Origin: an uncultured Kordia sp. | GTDB taxonomy: Bacteria > Bacteroidota > Bacteroidia > Flavobacteriales > Flavobacteriaceae | DNA length: 5,288 nucleotides | Direction: 5' to 3' | NCBI GenBank assembly: GCA_913054565.1 | Contig: CAJXHW010000149.1 | Span: 1 to 5,288 of the forward strand | Part shown: positions 1 to 5,288 of the stretch, piece by piece | Numbering within the stretch: the first letter of the stretch is position 1 | Layout of the letters: every line of letters starts with the position of its first letter | Position numbers and translations under genes: made by a program | The notes under the pieces: model-generated | What the model was told of the DNA's origin: nothing | What the model saw: the letters and a program-made list of their open reading frames with translations, nothing else | The model's database searches: none

Positions 1-52
1 TTTCAAAAAAGAGGATTTAGTTTAAAGTTGTAACTTTTAACTATTAAGCATA
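1..52. other. Left-edge sequence beyond the operon terminator
   Basis: No gene can be supported here. All three plus-strand frames enter open from the window edge and stop at 18-20, 23-25 and 31-33, so the end of a convergent gene is possible (for example ...FKKEDLV or ...FQKRGFSLKL). The only minus-strand ATG, at 49-51, opens a four-codon frame that stops at once. Confidence 0.3.
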
Positions 53-80
53 AAAAAAGAGGTCGTAAGACCTCTTTTTT
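53..80 (-). terminator. Bidirectional intrinsic terminator closing the susCD operon
   Basis: Arms at 53-64 and 69-80 are perfect reverse complements over 12 bp (AAAAAAGAGGTC and GACCTCTTTTTT) around a 4-nt loop, GTAA on the plus strand and TTAC on the minus strand. The core GAGGTC/GACCTC is the GC-rich stem. On the minus strand the hairpin is followed by a T run, and it starts about 50 bp after the susD stop codon, so it should end the susCD transcript. Because the outer arms are A and T runs, the plus-strand reading is an equally good terminator, with a GUAA tetraloop of the stable GNRA class. It could therefore also serve a convergent gene lying left of the window. The structure is seen directly; its activity is inferred. 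Confidence 0.88.
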
Positions 81-130
81 CTTTCAAAAATTAACTCAAA
101 TAATTGATGAAAATTAACTAAAAAACAAGT

Positions 131-1627
131 TTAATATCCTGGAGTTTGCTCTAATAATGGGTTTCTTCCAATCATATCATCCGTAATAGGTAATAGTAAT
201 AGATAAGCGTCGTTTACATACTGTACTTCTTGGAATACGTAACTGTCTCCAGCTCTTCTTAAATCCCACCATCTTTTACCTTCTCCAATAAATTCTTTGT
301 AACGCTCATTTAAAATTGCATTTGCGTTATCAGTAGGAGTGCTATTTACATAATCATGTGTTGCTGGGTCATAGTTTGCTCCATATGCTCTTGCTCTAAT
401 TTGGTTGATTTCTCCTGAAGGATCTTGACCTAATAAGTTTTTAGCCTCAGCAATTAAAAGCAAAACATCTGCGTATCTATAAATTGGCACATCATTTTCG
501 AAAATTCTATCCGTAGCATCTACTTTACCTAAGAATTTATTGAAAATTGAACCGAAATAAGCAGGCTCGTCATAAGTAGGGTAGCCTGTTCCTGCATTAT
601 CATCAATATATAATCTGATAAAAGTGGCATCTTTACGTTCGTCATCATTATCGTCTAACAATAAAATTGTTTTTTCATGTTGACCGTAACGATTTGCACC
701 TGCAATAACAAAGTCAATCATAGAATCTCCCGCATCGTTAAATTGAGGATTGATCTCTGTACTTCTTCCAGTTAAACTATTGTAAATGTTAGAAGCTTCA
801 TCTCTTGTATAATCCATTGCAAAAATGAATTCACTATTATTTTCATTGTCTACACCCCATAAAGTTGACATGCTATCCTCTAAACTAATACCTAATCCAG
901 CAATTGAACCAAGTGCGGTTAAAGCTTCGTCTAAATCTGCATTTCCTCCACCTAACAAGTTTCCAGACCATATAAATACGTCACCTTTTAAGGCTAATGT
1001 CGCTGCCTTAGACCAATATACTTTACTGTCTTGGAAGAAACTGTTATCAGTTCCAAATGAGCTTAAAGAGGCTGCAATATCAGCTTTTATTTGTGCCATT
1101 ACTTCCGTTTGAGAAGATCTAGGTTTACTTAATGCAGAAGGGTCAACATCAGTAAGAGGTTCCAAAATAATTGGCACATCTCCCCAAGTTTTTAACAGTG
1201 TATAGTAATAGAATGCTCTTAAACCATACGCTTGACCCATTACATGATTTTTATCTGCCTCATCAACAAATGTAATGTTTGGTACATTTAGGATAAAGTC
1301 GTTAATTCTGTGAATTCTTGTATACAATCCGCCCCATCCACCAAAAGGTGCGTTTGATGCAGAAATATTGGATTCAATTAAGTCTAAATCTGCTGCGGAC
1401 TCATAGGTTCTACCACCCCAAATATCACTTCTTACTTCTCCCATTCTCCAAAGAGTACCAGCAGATGATCTCAAGTTGGCATGCATTCCTGTAAGCGCCG
1501 TCATGGCTCCTTCTTCAGTATCCCAAAATCCGGCAGCGGTTAATTCGCTAGGACTGGTTAGTTCTAGTTGGCTTTCGCATGAACTTACAAGAACAGCGGC
1601 GAATAATATGTATATAATTTTTTTCAT
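131..1627 (-). CDS. SusD/RagB family nutrient-binding surface lipoprotein
   Basis: This 498-residue protein is a full-length SusD homologue, the surface lid that binds a glycan or other large nutrient and hands it to the partner SusC barrel. Residues 1-17 are a lipoprotein signal (MKK, a hydrophobic run, then the lipobox VSSC with acylated Cys17); the following ESQLE is acidic, as is common in surface-exported Bacteroidota lipoproteins. The N-terminal SusD-like domain shows WGGLYTRIHRIND (98-110) and GLRAFYYYTLLKTWGDVP (135-152), the TPR-containing core. The C-terminal SusD/RagB domain shows RYADVLLLIAEA (384-395), the hallmark NERYKEF...EGKRWWDLRRAG (440-460) and the terminal LPIT...NPLLEQTPGY (479-498). 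The start is fixed by the signal peptide; an A-rich AGAAAA precedes it, without a Shine-Dalgarno sequence. It follows susC by 11 bp, so the two are co-transcribed. No truncation is seen. The family is near certain; the ligand cannot be told from sequence. Confidence 0.97.
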   Translation of the reverse strand: MKKIIYILFAAVLVSSCESQLELTSPSELTAAGFWDTEEGAMTALTGMHANLRSSAGTLWRMGEVRSDIWGGRTYESAADLDLIESNISASNAPFGGWGGLYTRIHRINDFILNVPNITFVDEADKNHVMGQAYGLRAFYYYTLLKTWGDVPIILEPLTDVDPSALSKPRSSQTEVMAQIKADIAASLSSFGTDNSFFQDSKVYWSKAATLALKGDVFIWSGNLLGGGNADLDEALTALGSIAGLGISLEDSMSTLWGVDNENNSEFIFAMDYTRDEASNIYNSLTGRSTEINPQFNDAGDSMIDFVIAGANRYGQHEKTILLLDDNDDERKDATFIRLYIDDNAGTGYPTYDEPAYFGSIFNKFLGKVDATDRIFENDVPIYRYADVLLLIAEAKNLLGQDPSGEINQIRARAYGANYDPATHDYVNSTPTDNANAILNERYKEFIGEGKRWWDLRRAGDSYVFQEVQYVNDAYLLLLPITDDMIGRNPLLEQTPGY

Positions 1628-1638
1628 TTTTCTAATAT
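1628..1638 (-). other. Short susC-susD intercistronic gap
   Basis: Eleven bases separate the susC TAA from the susD ATG; the minus strand reads ATATTAGAAAA. There is no Shine-Dalgarno match, only an A-rich purine stretch directly before the ATG, as is usual in Bacteroidota. The gap leaves no room for a separate promoter or terminator, so susD is translated from the susC transcript. Confidence 0.8.
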
Positions 1639-4600
1639 TTAAAATGTTACGTCAAGTCCTAATGTAAATGTTACTGGCATAGGGAACTGTCCGTATTGAA
1701 CACCTCCAACTTCTGGTGTATCTCCACTCATACTTTTAAAGTAGTGTAGGTTACTTCCTGTTGCAAAAAGGTTCATGTTTTGAACAACACCTTTAAATAC
1801 ATCTGTTGGTACGTTGTAATTTAAGGTTACCTCTCTAATAGCTAAGTAATCTCCTTTTTCCCAGAATTGGCTGTTACCTGCATTTTGTAAACTCGTTGAA
1901 CTTCCAAATGAACTTCCTTCATTTCCTCTCCAGACGTTTTTCGCTGCATTAACGAATACCATTCTAGGCCATTCTGTATCGGTGTTTGTTGGTGTCCATG
2001 AATCTTTCACCTCAATTGGTTGGTTCAAGTTTCCTTGCGTTTGTCCATATCCTTTTGCTCTAATATGGTTCCAAACTAAATGACCGGTTGCAAAATCTGT
2101 TTTAACAAATAAGTTGAAGTTCTTGTATTTTAAACTAGAAGTTAATCCTCCTACAAAATCAGGAGTAGTTCTACCAATCACTTTTCTATCTAAACTATTG
2201 ATAACATCATCTCCGTTTTGATCAACCCATTTTACATCACCAGCCCAACGTTGATTACGGCTAAACCCTGGCATAATCTCATCTGTAATATAGTTGTCTG
2301 CATCAGCATCCGCTTGATCTGTGTAAATACGATCTTGGATATAAGCTACAACTAAATCTGTTCCGACTCTTTGGCCTTCTTGTAGACCTCCAACCCATTC
2401 TTCTTGGCCTGTTTTAGCATTCCAGATTAATGTTCCATATTGTCTATTTAGGTCGTTGTCATTTTCAGGTAAATCAACTACGTAATTTCTGTTTGAAGAG
2501 AAAGTAGCTCCAACATTCCATGTCCAATCATCATTTCTGATAATGTCTCCATTAATTTGCATTTCAACACCTTTATTTCTAATAGTACCATTATTTGTTA
2601 AAATACTACTGAAACCTGTGTAATAAGGTAATGTTAAGTTTGCTAACTTATCTTCAATATCTCTAGAGTAGAAATCTGTGATTAATGTTAATCTACTGTC
2701 AAATAAAGCAAGGTCTATACCTCCGTTTAATGTTGTAGATTTCTCCCATTGTAAGTCTAAAGTTGGTAAAGCAGTATTTGCATATCCAGTTTGTCCATTG
2801 TAAACTCCTTGGCTTCCGTAGGCACCATAGACTCCGTAATTACTTAATACCTCTTGGTTTCCGTTAACACCATAACTCAATCTTGGCTTCACCCTGTTTA
2901 AAACATTGGCAAATGAAGAGTTAATAAAGAAATCTTCGTTGTGTAAATTCCAACCAAAAGAAACGCCTGGGAAGAATCCGTATTTGTTATTACCTAATCT
3001 TGATGATCCGTCATTTCTAAATGTGAATCCAAATAAGTATTTGTTGTCAAAATCATATAATAACCTTCCAAATAATGAATTGATTACATATTCTGTCTCA
3101 AAACTTGAAGGAATTCCATTTGCTTCTGCACCAGCATTTAATGTTTCTATTAAATCTGTTGGAGAGTTTCTCGTTCCTGCTGATGTACTGAAGAAATTGT
3201 CTTTGTAATACTCTGCTCCCAATAAAGCATTAAAGTTGTGCTTATCTACTTTTTTGGTATAGTTCAAAGTTCCTGTAATTTGGTTTCTTAAAGTTCTATC
3301 TAAACTTACAGCCGCTTCACGTCCAGTTCTTAATGGCCCTGTAGTACTTCCAACTCTATACGCTCTGTTAAAACTTTCGTTATGGTTGTTAACTGTAAAG
3401 TGACTTCCGTTAACCGCTAAAGTTAAATCTTCAATAATATCCCAGCTAATTCCAACATTAGCAGATAAACGTTGCTCTAAGTTTTTTCTAACAAATTTAT
3501 CTTGGTAGTATAATGGGTTACCAAATCCTTGGTTTTGACCTACTGCATAAACATCAGACCAAGTTCCATCAGGATTGTTGTCATAATCTCTAGATGTTGG
3601 AGCCTGTCCTTGGAATCTTCTAAATACAGTATTGTCGCTACCTAGTGGGCTTCTACTTAAATTAGAATGAGAATATAAAATGTTAGAGTTCACTTTTATG
3701 TTTTCTCTAATATTATAAGAGCCACTGAATTTACCAGAATATCTTTCAAATCCAGATCCTAAAATTAGTCCATCATTGTCTAGAATTCCTAAACCTAAAT
3801 AGTAAGTTCCATCTTCATTTCCACCGTCAAAAGATAAATAGTGGTCTCTTGTACTACTATCTTGATAAATTCTATCACCTACGTCTTGATTGTCATAGAA
3901 TAAAATTTCTTGACTCGGATCTAAAATATCCGGAATAGAACTCCAACCTGGCTGATTTAATAAATATTGATTTGCAGGTGTGAGTGTTTGTGTTGTAAAA
4001 GGTGAGTTAGTTGCGTTACCACCAGTTGCAAACGAGTTAGCACCAGTTAAAAACTGACGAATAAAATTAGGGTTGTTTAAAACCTGCTCTGCGTACGCAT
4101 GACCTTGTCTGTTATAGTTTAAGAAATCTTCAGCAGTTAAGTATTCTTGATCGTTACGTTCGTTATTTATACTGTATTTGTATTTGTAGTTGATAGAACT
4201 TTTACCAGCTTTACCAGATTTTGTAGTTACCAAAATAACTCCATTTGCAGATCTTGCTCCATAAATAGCAGTTGCGGCAGCATCTTTTAATACCTCAATC
4301 GATTCGATATCGTCTGAGTTTAAGGCGTAAAAAGAACTTGGTATTCCATCAACTAAAATAAGTGGGTCTCCTTTACCGTCAAAAGTAGATCCACCACGCA
4401 ATACTATTTGTGGTGTAGATCCCGGTTGACCAGTAGTATTGGTAACTCTTAAACCTGCAATAGTTCCTTGTAAGGCTGTTGCTGCGTTCGATCTTGTTGA
4501 GGTTTCTAAAATTTCAGTATCTAATTTTGCAACGGAAGTAGTAAGTGTTGCTCTAGATTGTGAACCATAACCTGTTACTACAACTTCGTCTAATACAGAG

Positions 4601-4905
4601 TCATTCTCTTCCATAGAAACGTTAATTGTAGTTTGATCTGCAACGGTAATCTCTTGTGTTGCGAATCCAACAAAACTGAATACCAATACATCTCCGGCCG
4701 ATACATTAATAGAATAGTTTCCATCAAAATCAGTTTCGGTTCCGGTGGCTGTCCCTTTAATTATTATACTCGTACCGGGCAGCGGTTCGTTTTGCGAGTC
4801 TGTTACAACTCCTGTAACAGTTTTAGTTTGACTATATGCGCTTGTGCACAGTATCATCAAACAAAGCATAAATATGCTTTTAATAAGTTTGTTTGTTTGT
4901 CCCAT
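1639..4905 (-). CDS. SusC/RagA family TonB-dependent outer-membrane transporter
   Basis: This 1088-residue protein is a full-length SusC-type TonB-dependent transporter that imports the nutrient captured by the neighbouring SusD. Residues 1-25 are a Sec signal peptide with likely cleavage after AYS (S25/Q26). A carboxypeptidase-D-regulatory-like beta domain follows (about 29-100; VTGVVTDSQNEPLPGTSI, DFDGNYSI, FSFVGF). The TonB box is DEVVVTGYG (106-114). The plug (about 118-230) has GTIAGLRV, GQPG, IVLRGG, PLILVDGIP (181-189) and IESIEVLKDAAATAIYGARS (200-219). The remainder is the barrel, with an EF-hand-like acidic loop DQNGDDVINSLD (895-906), the family stretch FWEKGDYLAIREVTLNYNVP (about 1014-1033) and a terminal Phe typical of barrel insertion. 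There is no N-terminal STN domain, so it is not the signalling subtype that works through an anti-sigma factor. An in-frame TAA at 4912-4914 bars a longer start, and the signal peptide supports 4905. Substrate unassigned. Confidence 0.97.
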   Translation of the reverse strand: MGQTNKLIKSIFMLCLMILCTSAYSQTKTVTGVVTDSQNEPLPGTSIIIKGTATGTETDFDGNYSINVSAGDVLVFSFVGFATQEITVADQTTINVSMEENDSVLDEVVVTGYGSQSRATLTTSVAKLDTEILETSTRSNAATALQGTIAGLRVTNTTGQPGSTPQIVLRGGSTFDGKGDPLILVDGIPSSFYALNSDDIESIEVLKDAAATAIYGARSANGVILVTTKSGKAGKSSINYKYKYSINNERNDQEYLTAEDFLNYNRQGHAYAEQVLNNPNFIRQFLTGANSFATGGNATNSPFTTQTLTPANQYLLNQPGWSSIPDILDPSQEILFYDNQDVGDRIYQDSSTRDHYLSFDGGNEDGTYYLGLGILDNDGLILGSGFERYSGKFSGSYNIRENIKVNSNILYSHSNLSRSPLGSDNTVFRRFQGQAPTSRDYDNNPDGTWSDVYAVGQNQGFGNPLYYQDKFVRKNLEQRLSANVGISWDIIEDLTLAVNGSHFTVNNHNESFNRAYRVGSTTGPLRTGREAAVSLDRTLRNQITGTLNYTKKVDKHNFNALLGAEYYKDNFFSTSAGTRNSPTDLIETLNAGAEANGIPSSFETEYVINSLFGRLLYDFDNKYLFGFTFRNDGSSRLGNNKYGFFPGVSFGWNLHNEDFFINSSFANVLNRVKPRLSYGVNGNQEVLSNYGVYGAYGSQGVYNGQTGYANTALPTLDLQWEKSTTLNGGIDLALFDSRLTLITDFYSRDIEDKLANLTLPYYTGFSSILTNNGTIRNKGVEMQINGDIIRNDDWTWNVGATFSSNRNYVVDLPENDNDLNRQYGTLIWNAKTGQEEWVGGLQEGQRVGTDLVVAYIQDRIYTDQADADADNYITDEIMPGFSRNQRWAGDVKWVDQNGDDVINSLDRKVIGRTTPDFVGGLTSSLKYKNFNLFVKTDFATGHLVWNHIRAKGYGQTQGNLNQPIEVKDSWTPTNTDTEWPRMVFVNAAKNVWRGNEGSSFGSSTSLQNAGNSQFWEKGDYLAIREVTLNYNVPTDVFKGVVQNMNLFATGSNLHYFKSMSGDTPEVGGVQYGQFPMPVTFTLGLDVTF

Positions 4906-4921
4906 ATTATATTACTTGTTT

Positions 4922-4942
4922 TATGTATAACATAATGCAATA
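4922..4942 (-). repeat. Inverted repeat, left copy (susC side)
   Basis: Read on the minus strand from 4942 to 4922 this 21-mer (TATTGCATTATG, then TTATACATA) is identical to plus-strand 5247-5267. Extending inward by three bases (4943-4945 against 5244-5246) adds two more matches and one G/A difference. It runs from within the susC -7 box, through the probable transcription start, to 17 bases upstream of the susC ATG. Its downstream part holds the dyad TATGT-N3-ACATA (4922-4934). Confidence 0.93.
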
Positions 4943-4969
4943 CTATACATTATTTTTTGAACAAACAAA
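4938..4969 (-). promoter_or_regulatory. Putative susCD promoter (Bacteroidota -33/-7 type)
   Basis: On the minus strand a TTTG (4969-4966) is followed after 20 bp by TAGTATTG (4945-4938), one mismatch from the Bacteroidota sigma-ABfr consensus TAnnTTTG. Transcription would begin a few bases downstream, around 4930-4934, leaving a leader of about 25-30 nt before the susC ATG at 4905. A second TTTG at 4965-4962 gives a 16-bp spacer and fits less well. The -7 box lies inside the inverted repeat shared with the opposite promoter. Motif match only; no start site is known. Confidence 0.5.
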
Positions 4970-5030
4970 AAATCTTAGCCCAATCAGCGAAAATAAATTA
5001 TTGAGTTTTAAAGTTTTTTGAAAAATACGG

Positions 5031-5052
5031 AGACAGACCAAACGGTTTGTTT
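5031..5052. promoter_or_regulatory. Operator-like dyad, TetR-family style
   Basis: Left arm AGACAGACC (5031-5039), spacer AAAC, right arm GGTTTGTTT (5044-5052). The arms are complementary at 7 of 9 positions, both exceptions being G/A transitions. It also contains the tight odd palindrome CAAACGGTTTG (5039-5049). Dyads built from GACC/GGTC-like arms with a short central spacer are typical of TetR-family operators. It stands in the middle of the intergenic region, about 60 bp from the susC -33 element and 170 bp from the plus-strand -33 element, so it does not overlap either proposed core promoter. The dyad is visible; the regulator family is a guess. Confidence 0.3.
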
Positions 5053-5194
5053 TGTAGTTGGTTAGCCTCAATATGGGTGAGTGCTGGCTGCTTATTGATT
5101 TTGATTTAGGCTCTGAAATCTACCGTGTTTATTGATCATTTTTCATCATTTGGTTTGATTTAATCGGCTTGTTTTCGTATCTTTAATAGATGGA

Positions 5195-5209
5195 AATAAT
5201 TTAATTATT
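5195..5209. repeat. AT-rich 15-bp palindrome
   Basis: AATAATT and AATTATT are perfect 7-bp reverse-complement arms around a single T. The site lies 12 bp upstream of the plus-strand TTTG (-33) element, where an activator could bind. AT-only palindromes arise often by chance in such DNA, so its role is uncertain. Confidence 0.3.
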
Positions 5210-5220
5210 CGCAATATTTC

Positions 5221-5251
5221 TTTGTCAATTGAAATCGCTTACCTAATATTG
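5221..5251 (+). promoter_or_regulatory. Putative divergent promoter
   Basis: TTTG (5221-5224), a 19-bp spacer, then TAATATTG (5244-5251) gives the same one-mismatch form of TAnnTTTG as the susC promoter, in the opposite direction. It would drive a gene whose ATG is at or beyond 5273. The shared deviation (ATTG instead of TTTG) follows from the inverted repeat. Confidence 0.45.
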
Positions 5252-5267
5252 CATTATGTTATACATA
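5247..5267 (+). repeat. Inverted repeat, right copy (divergent side)
   Basis: This is the exact inverted partner of 4922-4942, with 304 bp between the 21-bp copies. It begins inside the plus-strand -7-like box TAATATTG (5244-5251) and ends 6 bases before a plus-strand ATG at 5273. Thus both copies occupy nearly the same place relative to an outward promoter and a start codon. Its dyad TATGT-N3-ACATA lies at 5255-5267. The identity is seen directly; the role is inferred. Confidence 0.93.
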
Positions 5268-5272
5268 TTATA

Positions 5273-5288
5273 ATGAATATAAAAAATT
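5273..5288 (+). CDS. Possible 5' end of a divergent gene, cut by the window edge
   Basis: An ATG 21 bases after the putative -7 box opens a frame reading MNIKK before the window ends. A lysine-rich start of this kind is common for exported Bacteroidota proteins, and AT-rich sequence precedes it, but five codons cannot identify a product. The call rests mainly on position: it stands behind a promoter that mirrors the one for susC. The true start could also lie further right. Confidence 0.35.

Larger units (their letters stand above)
4906..5272. promoter_or_regulatory. 367-bp control region between susC and a putative divergent gene
   Basis: This stretch has no convincing coding region: stop codons are frequent in all frames, and the longest reading frames from ATG that I followed encode about 20 residues or fewer. 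It contains a long inverted repeat at its two ends, a -7/-33-like promoter pointing outwards at each end, an operator-like dyad in the middle (5031-5052) and an AT-rich 15-bp palindrome (5195-5209). The symmetry suggests a shared control region for susCD and a plus-strand gene to the right. No RNA gene or transposase fragment was recognised. Confidence 0.65.

Noticed and set aside
825..1112. Plus-strand open frame of 95 codons inside susD
   Set aside because: It is antisense to the conserved SusD coding sequence, has no promoter or recognisable domain, and its composition follows from the susD codons.
1476..1667. Plus-strand open frame of 63 codons over the 5' end of susD and the susC stop
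   Set aside because: Antisense shadow of the susD signal-peptide region; its hydrophobic tail mirrors AT-rich DNA, not a real membrane protein.
2906..3208. Plus-strand open frame of 100 codons inside susC
   Set aside because: Antisense to barrel-coding sequence that shows clear SusC features; no independent evidence for a gene.
4846..4905. SusC as a lipoprotein because of the cysteines in its signal peptide (LMILC)
   Set aside because: Position -1 before Cys20 is Leu, which does not fit a lipobox, and a normal Sec cleavage site (AYS/Q) follows.
4633..4935. Plus-strand open frame of 100 codons over the susC 5' end, reaching the left repeat copy
   Set aside because: Antisense to the signal peptide and carboxypeptidase-like domain of SusC; cysteine-rich and unlike any family I recognise.
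5039..5049. LacI-family operator CAAACGGTTTG
   Set aside because: LacI-type sites usually have an even centre on CG; this palindrome is odd and is better explained as the core of the longer 5031-5052 dyad.
5073..5135. 20-codon plus-strand frame (MGECWLLIDF...) in the control region
   Set aside because: Too short to support, with only a weak TTTG/TATGGGTG promoter-like match and no ribosome-binding features.
5100..5162. Direct repeat TTTGATTTA at 5100-5108 and 5154-5162
   Set aside because: Nine low-complexity bases in AT-rich DNA; likely chance.
4922..5267. A miniature transposon (MITE) with 21-bp terminal inverted repeats
   Set aside because: The flanks share at most a two-base TT, so there is no clear target duplication, and the repeat coincides with promoter boxes of both flanking genes. 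Not excluded; more copies of the whole 346 bp in the genome would revive it.

Overview
The window is AT-rich and carries one complete minus-strand operon encoding a SusC/SusD-type nutrient-uptake pair, so the organism is almost certainly a member of the Bacteroidota. A family Flavobacteriaceae source is likely from the low GC content, the SusC/SusD protein style and the promoter-like elements of the TTTG / TAnnTTTG class, but no genus can be named from this sequence alone.

Layout, left to right: (1) 1-130 is intergenic and holds a perfect 12-bp-arm hairpin (53-80) flanked by A and T runs, which works as a terminator in both directions. (2) 131-1627, minus, is a full-length SusD-like surface lipoprotein. 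(3) 1639-4905, minus, is a full-length SusC-like TonB-dependent outer-membrane transporter, only 11 bp upstream of susD. (4) 4906-5272 is a 367-bp control region with no convincing gene. (5) At 5273 an ATG on the plus strand, running off the window edge, may be the start of a divergently transcribed gene.

The two proteins form a 'pedal-bin' importer: the SusD lipoprotein is the lid that captures an oligosaccharide or other large nutrient at the cell surface, and the SusC barrel moves it to the periplasm using TonB energy. The transcript appears bicistronic, since the terminator lies about 50 bp after susD. No degradative enzyme, SusE/F-like protein or regulator is visible in the window, so the substrate cannot be assigned.

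The most interesting part is the control region. A 21-bp exact inverted repeat (23 of 24 positions when extended inward) sits at both ends, at 4922-4945 and 5244-5267. Each copy contains a -7-like box (TAGTATTG or TAATATTG) pointing outwards, with a TTTG about 19-20 bp upstream. This looks like a pair of divergent promoters sharing core, start-site and leader sequence. The same geometry is also what an invertible promoter segment would show. A TetR-type operator-like dyad (5031-5052) lies between the two promoters.
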